NCBI RefSeq assembly: GCF_018274325.1
Contig: NZ_JAGVRH010000001.1
Location: 62,001 to 126,000, forward strand
DNA from: 'Fragaria x ananassa' phyllody phytoplasma
GTDB lineage: Bacteria; Bacillota_I; Bacilli_A; Acholeplasmatales; Acholeplasmataceae
Direction of reading: 5' to 3'
Length of the DNA: 64,000 nt
Made by a program: the position numbers and the translations under genes. This document shows, one piece after another, positions 1-7,568 of the stretch; positions within the stretch are counted from its first letter, which is position 1; the number at the start of each line of letters is the position of its first letter. The notes beneath the pieces were generated by a model, which made no database searches, was not told the DNA's origin, and was given only the letters and a program-made list of their open reading frames with translations.

Positions 1-262
1 GACTCGAAGGAGTCATTTCAGTTAACTCAATTAAATAATTAATTCCTCCGATTTTATTTAAATGATTGTTATTTTTTAAAATAGAACTTACAGAAATATA
101 ATCAATATCATGATTTTGTTTTTTAAGTTGTTTCATTGCTTCAAAAATATAACGATGACTTAGATTATTAAAATTGTTGGTATTAATCAAACTTATAACA
201 GCATCTAGTTTTTCAGGGTTTAAAAACAATGTTCCTAATAATGCTTGCTCCGCTTCTAACAT
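1..262 (-). CDS. dnaB: DnaB-type replicative helicase, N-terminal part, runs off left edge
   Basis: An open frame of 87 codons starts at an ATG at 262, preceded by an AAGGAAG ribosome site, and leaves the window on the left. It reads EAEQALLGTLFLNPEKL, then DYISVSSIL and GGINYLIELTEM, which is the N-terminal helical domain of DnaB helicases that binds primase and helps hexamer assembly. The ATPase domain would lie outside the window. Its 5' end, the hairpin upstream and the terminal repeat beyond recur in decayed form near 3540-3712 and 37735-37817, so this is probably the dnaB of a PMU-type mobile unit rather than the only chromosomal copy. Whether it is full length cannot be told. Confidence 0.85.
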   Translation of the reverse strand, partial: MLEAEQALLGTLFLNPEKLDAVISLINTNNFNNLSHRYIFEAMKQLKKQNHDIDYISVSSILKNNNHLNKIGGINYLIELTEMTPSS

Positions 263-290
263 TTATCTTCCTTTTTCCATTTGGGTATAA

Positions 291-340
291 AAAAATAGCC
301 AAACTGTTTATTTTTAATCAATAAACAATTTGGCTATTTT
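291..340. repeat. Long hairpin upstream of dnaB, repeated in the window
   Basis: Two arms (AAAATAGCCAAA... and ...TTTGGCTATTTT) pair over about 20 bases. The same hairpin lies at about 3627-3674 next to a dnaB relic; at 37735-37817 only its right arm remains. It may end transcription coming from the left, or be a structural part of the mobile-unit end. Confidence 0.7.
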
Positions 341-373
341 GTTGTTCTTAACTGGTTCTATTTTTTTGGGGCA
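340..373. repeat. Terminal repeat of mobile element, copy 1
   Basis: The sequence TTGTTCTTAACTGGTT, then a T-run and GGGGCA, is one of several copies of an element end. Others lie at about 3681-3712 and 37786-37817 in the same orientation, and at about 6232-6260, 26334-26360 and 36755-36786 in inverse orientation. It marks the outer edge of the dnaB-side PMU fragment. Confidence 0.65.
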
Positions 374-376
374 CTT

Positions 377-586
377 CATTATAATATATTAAGCGAAAGA
401 TATTATAAATACTGTCTATTAATCAAAAATCTAGAAAAACAACGAAATTTAATTTTTGAATTAAAAGAAAATTACCAACATATAAATACTTTTGTAAATA
501 TTCCTGAAGATTTATTCAAAAAAGAAAAATCTAAATTAAAAGAATTAAATCAATTAGTATTATTTTTTAATCAAAATAATATTTAA
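377..586 (+). pseudogene. C-terminal fragment of an unrecognised PMU-type protein
   Basis: An open frame without a start codon runs straight out of the terminal repeat to a TAA at 584-586. It encodes a charged helical tail (KNLEKQRNLIFELKENYQH, then PEDLFKKEKSKLKELNQLV). The missing 5' part and the junction with the element end indicate a gene cut by the insertion. A terminator hairpin follows at 679-703. I do not recognise the family. Confidence 0.5.
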
Positions 587-678
587 AAAAACAAAACAAC
601 AAAAAAATCATAAAAATATTTTTAAAAATTATAAAAGAATTATTTTTTTAAAAGTAAATTAAATTAATCATAAAACTA

Positions 679-703
679 AGACCTTTTTCTAGGGTCTTTT
701 TTT
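679..703 (+). terminator. Rho-independent terminator
   Basis: AAGACC, an 8-base loop, then GGGTCTT followed by a run of seven T. It closes the fragment ending at 586. Confidence 0.75.
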
Positions 704-745
704 ATTACACCATCATTTAAAAAAAGAAAGGAACTAATTAAAAAT

Positions 746-940
746 ATGTTCAAAAAAATATTAACCTCTTTACCAAATAACATCATCTTTTTAATCATTA
801 TCTTTTTTATTAATTATTTAATCAAATTCTACCTCTTCACTTATCAATTAAGCATCCAAAGATTAAAGAAGGGAATAGTAGTTCAATTTTATCAATATCT
901 AACTACTAATAAAAATCACAATCATGTGGAACCTAATTAA
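746..940 (+). CDS. Small membrane protein, 64 aa
   Basis: Starts at an ATG with an AAAGAAAGGAAC ribosome site. Residues about 12-33 form one very hydrophobic membrane helix (NIIFLIIIFFINYLIKFYLF), and the rest is polar and basic. The next small ORF overlaps its 3' end by 17 bases, so the pair looks like a translationally coupled operon. Small proteins of this kind are common in phytoplasma mobile units; no function can be assigned. Confidence 0.5.
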   Translation: MFKKILTSLPNNIIFLIIIFFINYLIKFYLFTYQLSIQRLKKGIVVQFYQYLTTNKNHNHVEPN

Positions 941-1088
941 TACTTGGTTAGCTAAATTAAACAATGGTTTTAATATTGTCAATAATTATTTCTTAACTTA
1001 TCAAAAACAATGGCTTAAATTAGCTTTATTAATTATTATTTTATTATTTTTACCTCATATATTATGTTTAATTGATTTTTCTTTTTAA
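924..1088 (+). CDS. Small membrane protein, 54 aa
   Basis: Starts at an ATG inside the 3' end of the preceding small gene, in another frame. The N-terminal half is amphipathic (Trp-2, Asn-3, LINTWLAKLNNGFNI) and the C-terminal half is a membrane helix (LALLIIILLFLPHILCLI). Function unknown. The overlap, and its position just ahead of a YqaJ-type recombinase relic, suggest cargo of the same mobile unit. Confidence 0.45.
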   Translation: MWNLINTWLAKLNNGFNIVNNYFLTYQKQWLKLALLIIILLFLPHILCLIDFSF

Positions 1089-1166
1089 ATCTTTACATTA
1101 TATAATTAAATTCATTTATTATTTCTTTAAATATATCATCTTATTATTTAAGAAAGGGAAATAACG

Positions 1167-1677
1167 ATGGAAATCAAATTATCCCAACGTACCAAAGAAT
1201 AGTATCAACATCGTAAAAAATTTATCAACGCTTCTGAAATCGGCAATATCACAGGCAATGACAAATTCCGTTCTTTAGAACAATTAGTCCATGACAAATA
1301 TTTGGCACTATTTTCACAAGCAACAAATACACCGAACATGGTAACAAAATGGAACCTATCGCCCGTACTTTCTTTGAAAAAACCACTCAATTAAATTTCC
1401 CTGATACAATTTTTACTGATGACAAAATCCAAATGTTTCCATTCTCCCTTGACGGTTATAATGCTAAAACCAACACCCTCTTAGAAATCAAATGCCCTTA
1501 TGTTGATGAAAACAACAACATATCAACATCTTGGAACGGTTTTTTTTTGCAAATCAAGATTCCAATTCCAAAATAAGTAAAATTATTAATCAATTCCCTT
1601 CTTTTTGGAATAAAAAATGGCTCTTAACTAAATTAAATCATCTTTCGACTCTTCAATATCCTCAAAGTTTAAGATAA
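1167..1677 (+). pseudogene. YqaJ-type phage exonuclease/recombinase, broken
   Basis: The start (ATG at 1167, ribosome site AAGAAAGGGAA) is followed by MEIKLSQRTKE, an in-frame TAG at 1200, then INASEIGNITGND, which matches the N-terminal 'R..GIGGSDI' region of YqaJ nucleases. Near 1340 the reading moves to another frame with NKMEPIARTFFEK and then LDGYNAKTNTLLEIKCP. The D-G...L-E-I-K-C-P motif carries the metal-binding Asp and Glu-x-Lys of this nuclease fold. A C-terminal piece ends at 1677 after another frame change. Intact YqaJ proteins work with a RecT-like annealing protein; none is seen here. At least one stop and two frameshifts make it inactive. Confidence 0.75.
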
Positions 1678-1712
1678 ATCATTTTAAAATATTATCTAAA
1701 ACCAGACCTTTT

Positions 1713-1744
1713 AAAAAAAGGTGACTTTTTTGCGCCTTTTTTTT
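1713..1744 (+). terminator. Terminator after the YqaJ relic
   Basis: A stem of AAAAAAAGGTG with CGCCTTTTTTTT (one G-T pair) followed by T residues. Confidence 0.6.
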
Positions 1745-2258
1745 AATAAAATGTTATTATTAATAATAAAAATTATTTTCTTTTCATTTTGTAGGAGATT
1801 TTTTAACTTTTTTTACCTAATTATATAATGAAGGGATAAAATATTAGTAAAAATATCTTTTGAAACTAACAAATTATGAAAAAACATTAGACACATTTTA
1901 ATCTAATCAAAATGCTTTGTTAGTTTGGAAAGATATGAAATTATCAACTTATTTTTTTAGTCTTAAAGAACAATTTGAAAGACAAAAGTTGTATTAAAAA
2001 AGAACAGTGCACAACCGCCGATAATAACTATTTTTATTAATATTAATCCATTTTATTAATTTGTTTTAATTTTCATAGAGATTATCAGATTTTTTGAGCA
2101 CTTACAATTAAAAAAAACAGAATAATATAAAATAATTGTTAAAACTTAAATATTTATTATATAATAATTCTATAAGAAGAAATTTCTTTATGATTTATTA
2201 ACAATTTAATTTTTTTTCTTATAAAATTATTAAATAAAGGAGGATTTTTATTTCTTTA
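1745..2258. other. Gene-poor stretch with element scraps
   Basis: No gene is supported. It contains an element-end motif at about 1978-2012 (AAAGACAAAAGTTGTAT, then GTGCAC), repeated at about 6378-6414. A minus-strand scrap at about 2015-2100 matches the 5' part of the transposase relic at 27330-27420. The leader of the gene at 2259 follows, itself duplicated near 27450. Confidence 0.55.
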
Positions 2259-2460
2259 ATGAAAAAAGAATATAAAAATTTTTTTAAAATAAATTTTAAG
2301 TTATTTTTTATTTTAATTATAGCTTTATTATTAATAAATAATAATATTTTTGCTAATAAAAATAAAAATGATAACCCATCTCAAAAAATTAATTTAATAC
2401 CGCAACAACTATTTCATGAAATGAATCCTATAATAACACCATTTTCAGATGAAGTTTTTA
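2015..2460. repeat. ~450-bp repeat, copy A (partner at about 27337-27790)
   Basis: This covers a transposase 5' scrap, the leader and the first ~65 codons of the gene at 2259. The same succession of landmarks (CCGATAATAACTATTTTTA, the TTCTATAAGAA stretch, the AAAGGAG site, ATGAAAAAAGAATAT, the PQQLFHEMN codons) recurs at 27337-27790 with scattered substitutions and small indels. Confidence 0.8.
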
Positions 2461-3074
2461 TATCAATACCTATGCCTAGTTTTTTTGTTAATAAATTAAA
2501 TATTTTATTATATCCTCACAACAATGAAGAAGGGGTTTTCGAGAATCGTAAATTTGTTTTTTGTCATAACGAAAGAAACAAGTTAAAATCAATTAAAGAA
2601 TATATAAATAATATTAATGATAATAAAGATGATTATAAATTTGACTATTCATTTGTTTATAAATATAATTCTGATGAACAAATTAAAGTTGCGACAATAG
2701 ATTCTAAATCAATGAATTTTGAATTTGAAAGTTTTTATAACAAAGACCAAAAATTAATAAATATCAATGCAAAATTTTTAGGTGATATATGTATGAGATA
2801 TGTTCCTACTTATGAATTAAATAAAAATAATGAATTGTTATTAGATAATGTTCACATATATGATCAAGATAATACATTAAATTGTTTATATGAATATATA
2901 TATGATGGCCCTACAAAAAAATTATTATTTATAATATATATAAAACCCTCTAATAATTCTAGCGAAAAAAGTAAAAAAATTATTTACCATAATATATATA
3001 ACACAAAAGGAGAAATAAATAAAATTGAAAAATATATAAATAATAGTATTGTTGAAATTATGCATCAAAATTAG
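2259..3074 (+). CDS. Secreted protein, 271 aa, putative effector
   Basis: Starts at an ATG after an AAAGGAGGA ribosome site. Residues 1-33 form a signal peptide: basic start, hydrophobic FKLFFILIIALLLINNN, then a likely cleavage after the Ala of IFA. The remaining ~238 residues have no other membrane helix, so export into the host cell or its surface is likely. The tail is rich in Tyr-Glu-Tyr-Ile stretches (YEYIYDG, KKIIYHNIYNTKGEIN) that vaguely recall DUF2963-type phytoplasma proteins; this is only an impression. The host role is unknown. It sits beside transposase scraps and has a truncated sister at 27586. A terminator follows at 3158. Confidence 0.75.
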   Translation: MKKEYKNFFKINFKLFFILIIALLLINNNIFANKNKNDNPSQKINLIPQQLFHEMNPIITPFSDEVFISIPMPSFFVNKLNILLYPHNNEEGVFENRKFVFCHNERNKLKSIKEYINNINDNKDDYKFDYSFVYKYNSDEQIKVATIDSKSMNFEFESFYNKDQKLININAKFLGDICMRYVPTYELNKNNELLLDNVHIYDQDNTLNCLYEYIYDGPTKKLLFIIYIKPSNNSSEKSKKIIYHNIYNTKGEINKIEKYINNSIVEIMHQN

Positions 3075-3157
3075 TAAAAATTATCAAATTTTGATTTGTA
3101 AAATTCGAAGTATATTTTAAAATTTTATATAATATATATAAAAAAATAGCAATTAAG

Positions 3158-3183
3158 ATCAACTTTTAAGTTGATTTTTTTTG
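3158..3183 (+). terminator. Terminator of the secreted-protein gene
   Basis: Inverted repeat ATCAACTT/AAGTTGAT followed by eight T. Confidence 0.75.
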
Positions 3184-3475
3184 TTTTTTTAGAAAAAATA
3201 AAAAAATTTATTTATCTTGTCTAAAAATTAAAATGTAATTTGATTATTCTTTTATTTGAGTCTTTAGAAATGCATTTGATAACATAAAGATAGTAATCAG
3301 ATTAAATAATAAGAATTAAATAAATAGAAATAAATAATAAAATAAAGATGATATTAGTCATTAAAAATACGGATATTTTTTTGATGAATAATATATATGA
3401 AGTAATATATACTTTAAATTATACTTACCATACTGAGTCTTAATATAAAGAGTATAATAAAAATAATCAATAGAC
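3184..3475. other. Gene-free stretch
   Basis: A+T-rich sequence with stops in all frames. I see no gene, hairpin or repeat that I can name. Confidence 0.5.
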
Positions 3476-3712
3476 AATTTGTTTTTTTTGAAAAAAAATT
3501 ATATTTTTTTTCTTAAAAGGTGTTGTCCTTAATTGATTACATTTTTTTAGGGTTTAAAAACAATGTTCCTAATAATGCTTGCTCCACTTCTAATAATTTA
3601 TCCTCCTTTTTCAGTTTGGATATAAAAAAATAGCCAAAACGTTTATTATTAATTAATAAACAATTTGGCTATTTTTTTGGTTCTTAACTGGTTTCATTTT
3701 TTTGGGGCAGTT
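3476..3712. mobile_element. Decayed element end with dnaB 5' relic
   Basis: From left to right: an element end in plus orientation (AAAGGTGTTGTCCTTAATTG), a minus-strand dnaB relic of about 20 codons (LLEVEQALLGTLFLNP) whose ATG has become ATT, the TTTGGCTATTTTT hairpin, and a second element end (TTCTTAACTGG then GGGGCAG). Two ends abutting with almost nothing between them suggests internal deletion of a mobile unit. Confidence 0.65.
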
Positions 3713-3773
3713 GAGACCCAATGAATATCTTGTAAACAACCCTAAAGGTATCACTTGGTGGTTTAATTATTAA
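3713..3773 (+). pseudogene. Tiny 3' fragment of an unknown gene
   Basis: Reads NEYLVNNPKGITWWFNY to a TAA immediately outside the element end. It looks like the tail of a gene cut by the insertion. The family is not recognised. Confidence 0.3.
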
Positions 3774-3784
3774 ATATAATTCCA

Positions 3785-4005
3785 TTTTGCTATTCCAAAT
3801 AGTTAGGTAATTCATCTAAAGATAGTTTATCATAATAAACACAAATAAAATCAGGTTTAATAAAATTAATTTACATAGATAAATTATTTATTTTAAATTG
3901 TTTAAAATCAAAATTCATTTTTTCTTTTAAAAAATTAGATAAATAAGTAAAAAAAGGATAAAAAGTAGTAACTTGTTTTTTTATAAATAAAGATTAACTT
4001 TCATG
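3785..4005 (-). pseudogene. Possible fragment of an unknown protein
   Basis: The minus strand reads FIKKQVTTFYPFFTYLSNFLKE, an in-frame stop, then NFIKPDFICVYYDKLSLDELPNYLE. Coding-like composition persists, but a stop interrupts it and no start is visible. It could be a relic of a transporter-binding or secreted protein; I cannot say. Confidence 0.25.
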
Positions 4006-4013
4006 AAATAATA

Positions 4014-4048
4014 TGAATCATTCTAAAAGTGTCTAAACTTTTGGAATG
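4014..4048. repeat. Inverted repeat with motif shared at 51757
   Basis: CATTCTAAAAGT and ACTTTTGGAATG form a near-perfect stem around GTCTAA. The right half (GTCTAAACTTTTGGAA) also occurs at about 51757-51773 beside a sigma-factor relic, so it is probably an element end. Confidence 0.5.
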
Positions 4049-4121
4049 ACTCAAAAATATCACCCAAACTCCTTTTTTGAAATTATTTTATACTTTTTAT
4101 TAAAAAAATATTAAAAATTTC

Positions 4122-4150
4122 TTGACTAATAAAAAAAAATGATGTATAAT
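4122..4150 (+). promoter_or_regulatory. Promoter of the amino-acid ABC ATPase gene
   Basis: TTGACT, a 17-base spacer and TATAAT: a near-perfect vegetative promoter. The gene starts about 210 bases downstream, so the transcript would have an unusually long leader. The leader contains a possible stem between ATACTTTTATTA (about 4161) and the AAAAGTAT near 4210, but no known riboswitch class. Confidence 0.65.
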
Positions 4151-4370
4151 TATAATTAATATACTTTTATTATTTTTTTATTAAAAATAATTCTCAAAAT
4201 TCAAAAGTATATAATTATATTAAAGTTATTTTTAAATTGTATTGCAATCATAATAACGTTTTTGATAAACTAAAAAAATAATTTAAAAAATAAAACAAAA
4301 GTAAACTGTACCTTCATGATATTAGTTTTATCTTTAACAAAAAAACAGAAAAATAAAAGGAAGTAAAAAA

Positions 4371-5102
4371 ATGGAATATTTAATCGAAATCCAAAATTTA
4401 CAAAAAAAATTTAATGATCAAAAAATATTAAAAAATATTAATTTGAAAATTAAAGATAAGGAAATTATTACGATTATTGGACATTCTGGTTCAGGTAAAA
4501 CAACTTTATTAAAGTGTTTAAATCTTTTAGAAACCCCTGATTCAGGAGCGATTATAATAGATAAACAAAATATTTTAAATCAAGGTATTAAATTATCAGA
4601 ATTAAGAACTAAAGTAGGAATGGTATTCCAAAGTTTTAATTTATTTGAAGGAAAAACTGTTTTAGAAAACTGTTGTTTGGCTCCTATAAAAGTTTTAAAA
4701 GTATCACAAGAAAACGCCGAAGCAACTGCTATTGAAAAATTAACTGAAATGGGATTAGAAGATTATGTTAATTATGATGTTAACTTATTATCAGGAGGAC
4801 AAAAACAACGGGTTGCTATTGCTCGAGCTTTATGTATGAAACCTCAAATTCTTTTACTAGATGAACCTACTTCAGCTCTTGACCCTGATTCTACTCATGA
4901 AGTTTTACGAGTATTACAAAAACTATCTAATAACAAAAAAATTACTTTAGTCATCATTACTCATGAAATGAATTTTGCAAAAAAAGTTTCGCATACTATT
5001 TGTTTTTTAGAAAAAGGTAAAATCATTGAAAAAGGGCCTTCTAAAGAAATTTTCGAAACTAATAAATATCCTAAATCAAAAGCTTTTTTTGAAGAATTTT
5101 AA
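4371..5102 (+). CDS. glnQ: Polar amino-acid ABC transporter ATP-binding protein
   Basis: A 243-aa GlnQ/ArtP-type ATPase that would energise polar amino-acid uptake from the membrane inner face. Walker A GHSGSGKTT (about residues 36-44), Q-loop MVFQSFNLF, signature LSGGQKQRVAIARAL, Walker B ILLLDEPTSALDP and H-loop IITHEM are all intact, and the length is normal. The ribosome site is AAAAGGAAG. No permease or binding protein lies beside it, so partners must be elsewhere; a relic of an exporter follows. The family is certain, the substrate is not. Confidence 0.85.
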   Translation: MEYLIEIQNLQKKFNDQKILKNINLKIKDKEIITIIGHSGSGKTTLLKCLNLLETPDSGAIIIDKQNILNQGIKLSELRTKVGMVFQSFNLFEGKTVLENCCLAPIKVLKVSQENAEATAIEKLTEMGLEDYVNYDVNLLSGGQKQRVAIARALCMKPQILLLDEPTSALDPDSTHEVLRVLQKLSNNKKITLVIITHEMNFAKKVSHTICFLEKGKIIEKGPSKEIFETNKYPKSKAFFEEF

Positions 5103-5282
5103 ATTAATTATCATAAATAAAAATATTTTAACCTTATTTATCGAAAATTTTATCCTTTTTGTTCCTTTTAATCTTTTTAAGAAAAATTAATCACATAATA
5201 TTATAAAAATAATATTTAAATATCTTTTTAAATATAAAAAAATTATGTTCTTAACATAATAGATGTATTATTAATGACTTTT

Positions 5283-6235
5283 ACAAAAATAAGAATGCCC
5301 TATCTTATGGAATGTATCGGTGATAATCGCTATATGAAAATAGAACAATTTCGAAACGTAATTAAACTTTTAATATTATTTGTCATATTGGGTATATTTA
5401 GATTATTTAATCATTAAATTTTGTGCCTCTAAAATATCTTCTTTAATTTTTTATGATTTAAGTGTAAATTTATTTAATAAAATTCAAACTTTTTCTCTTA
5501 ACAAAGTACAAATATTAGGTATTTCTGTTTTAATGAATCGTAGTTTTTTTAATATCAACTAAATAATTGGTTTTATTTCTTTTTTTTATAAAATCACCAT
5601 TTTAGCCCTTTATTATGCTAATGATTTATCTTTATTCTATCTGCCGCACCTATCTTTCCTTATCATGTAGTGCTATTATGGCTATTTCTATATTAATATA
5701 TCAATCTTTATTATTGGACATACTTATAAATTATCAGAACAACAACAAATTACTTTAGAAACAATGAATTCTCAAATTAGATCTAATGTCATAGGGATTA
5801 AAAAAATATTAAAACCCTAAACACTTTTAACAAAAAAATAAATAAATTTAATCATATTAACACTTATTATAACAAACCATCCGTTAAGAAATTTAAAATA
5901 ATGTCATTTATGAAGCCCTTCTTTTTATAATTGGTTAATCTAGATATCATAATTACTATAGGTTTAGACGCATGATATATGCGCCTTCAGTTTGTTAATG
6001 CCCCAAAACTTTTAACCATAGAAGGATATTTATATAATTGTATTAATTTATAATTCCATATTTTATTTGCAATTCACCATTTTTTATTATTATTTAAAAT
6101 TATCCCTAAAACTATGGTATCTACTAATAAAATACAAACTCTTTTAAATTATTAATCCTTTAAGCCAAACTCAACCTCAAAACACCATACCTTTAAATAA
6201 CAAAATTACTGACTTTGATAAGATTCATGAAAATG
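5283..6235 (+). pseudogene. ABC exporter (MdlB type), membrane-domain half, decayed
   Basis: Frame changes and stops riddle a stretch that still reads as the membrane domain of a multidrug-type ABC exporter: MPYLMECIGDNRYMK, then IFYDLSVNLFNKIQTFS (the cytoplasmic coupling helix), LSEQQQITLETMNSQIRSN, KTMVSTNKIQTLLN, and the linker TQPQNTIPLNNKITDFDKIH. It stops just before the nucleotide-binding domain, where an element end begins. The complementary ATPase half lies inverted at 25733-26335, abutting the same element end. Together they look like one gene split by an insertion and then an inversion. Confidence 0.7.
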
Positions 6236-6414
6236 ACACTAGTTAAGAACAACACTTTTTAAGAAAAAAAATATAATTTTTTCTCAAAAAACAAATTGTC
6301 TATTAATTAATTTCATTATAACTTAAAATAGATTTATGTCAACAGAAAAATATTTATAATTTAGTTTAATAGTTTTTAAAGACAAAAGTTGTATAAAAAA
6401 ACGAAACAATGCAC
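6232..6414. mobile_element. Element relic bounded by two repeat ends
   Basis: The left end (AATGACACTAGTTAAGAACA, then CTTTTTAAGAAAA) matches 26334-26370 and the reverse complement of 3480-3550. The right end (AAAGACAAAAGTTGTAT ... AATGCAC) matches 1978-2012 and lies two bases from the tsaB stop codon. Only about 180 bases remain, with no coding content. Confidence 0.6.
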
Positions 6415-6415
6415 C

Positions 6416-7027
6416 TTATTTTATATTATCTTTAATTATCTTTTGATCTTTTAATTGACGTTCAGCTTGAGTTTTTACTAAATAATTAGGAACCAATAAA
6501 TGAGGATTTAAAACTTGTGTCATAAAAAGATAAATATTATCAAGCGATATCTTAATGCTTTCTAAAGAAATTAAGATATGATTTTTAAAAGATTGTAAAA
6601 AGGAACTATCATAGCGTCCTTCTTTTAAACAAATTTGCTTTAAGTTTAAACTTAAAGCAAAAAAAGAATTATTTCTAGCATCTATTAAAGGAGTTAAAAA
6701 TTGGGAAGAATAACCACTAGTTAAAAGAATTAAACTACTAATTTGATATAAAGGAATTTGTAAAGTCCAAGCTAACATTTTAGCAGTTAAAACAGATACT
6801 CTTGTACCAGTGTAAGAACCAGGGCCAACACCTACTATAATAAAATCAAGGTCTTTTAAAGTTATGTTATTTTCTTTTAAAACGGTATCTATTAAAGAGA
6901 TAATAGAAGCGACATAATCTTTTGATATAAGTGGTTGTTTTAAGGTTTTAATTTGATTATTTTTGCTTAAAATAATTATTTTACCTTTACTAGAAGAATC
7001 TAGGATTAAAATATTTTTTGTTTTCAT
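6416..7027 (-). CDS. tsaB: tRNA threonylcarbamoyladenosine protein TsaB
   Basis: A 203-aa actin-like ASKHA-fold protein. TsaB pairs with TsaD and, with TsaC and TsaE, makes N6-threonylcarbamoyladenosine at position 37 of ANN-decoding tRNAs. The N-terminal ILDSSSKG and DFIIVGVGPGSYTGTRV (about residues 62-78) are the family hallmark. The C-terminal part is shorter than in E. coli TsaB (231 aa), as is usual in Mollicutes. It lies downstream of tsaE in the usual order, but tsaE here carries stop codons. Confidence 0.9.
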   Translation of the reverse strand: MKTKNILILDSSSKGKIIILSKNNQIKTLKQPLISKDYVASIISLIDTVLKENNITLKDLDFIIVGVGPGSYTGTRVSVLTAKMLAWTLQIPLYQISSLILLTSGYSSQFLTPLIDARNNSFFALSLNLKQICLKEGRYDSSFLQSFKNHILISLESIKISLDNIYLFMTQVLNPHLLVPNYLVKTQAERQLKDQKIIKDNIK

Positions 7028-7070
7028 AATGAAATTACCTTTTTAAAAAATTGTTACCCAAAAAAGAAAA

Positions 7071-7505
7071 TTATATATTTTGTGTCATAGTAATTATTCG
7101 TTGCTTTTCGTTAATAAAATTAATTTTAATCAAAAAAATAAAATTAGGAAAAAGATAGCGATGGTCTTGGGGAAATTCAACTATTAAAATATCAGGATTA
7201 ATAAATTCTTCTTATAACTTCTCTAAAAATTCTTCTTCTAAGGGTACTTTATATAAATCTAAATGATAAACTTTATGATTAGTAGTTTCATAAGTTTTCA
7301 TAAAGACAAAAGTAGGACTAGTAACAATTTCATTAATTCCCAAAGATTGAATCAAACCTTTAGTACAAATTGTTTTACCAGAACCTACAGTTCCTTGTAA
7401 CAAAATAATAGTTTTTTGAATTCGATTAGGAATTTATTGACCTAACCAAAAACCTAGTTTTTTAGTTTCTTAAAAAGAATTAGTTAATTGATTACAATAT
7501 ATCAT
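7071..7505 (-). pseudogene. tsaE: TsaE ATPase with three in-frame stops
   Basis: One unbroken frame of 144 codons from ATG 7505 to the TAA at 7071 covers the whole of TsaE (usual length about 150). Three internal TAA codons interrupt it at 7470-7472, 7434-7436 and 7212-7214; there is no frameshift. Walker A GTVGSGKT, SPTFVFMKTYE, HLDLYKV and VEFPQDH are recognisable. TsaE is the ATPase that resets the TsaBD complex. Nonsense changes without indels suggest recent loss. The piece between the last two stops could still yield at most ~60 residues. Downstream tsaB is intact, starting 44 bases beyond the tsaE stop. Confidence 0.85.
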
Positions 7506-7568
7506 TTTTAAACCACTTTTTTAATAGTCTTGATGTTGGTGGAAAAAAGGGAAAAAAATCAATCACAA

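Noticed and set aside
2259-3074. SVM-type conserved signal sequence
   Set aside because: It is a signal peptide of similar make-up, but the conserved SVM pattern is not clear enough to assign the family.
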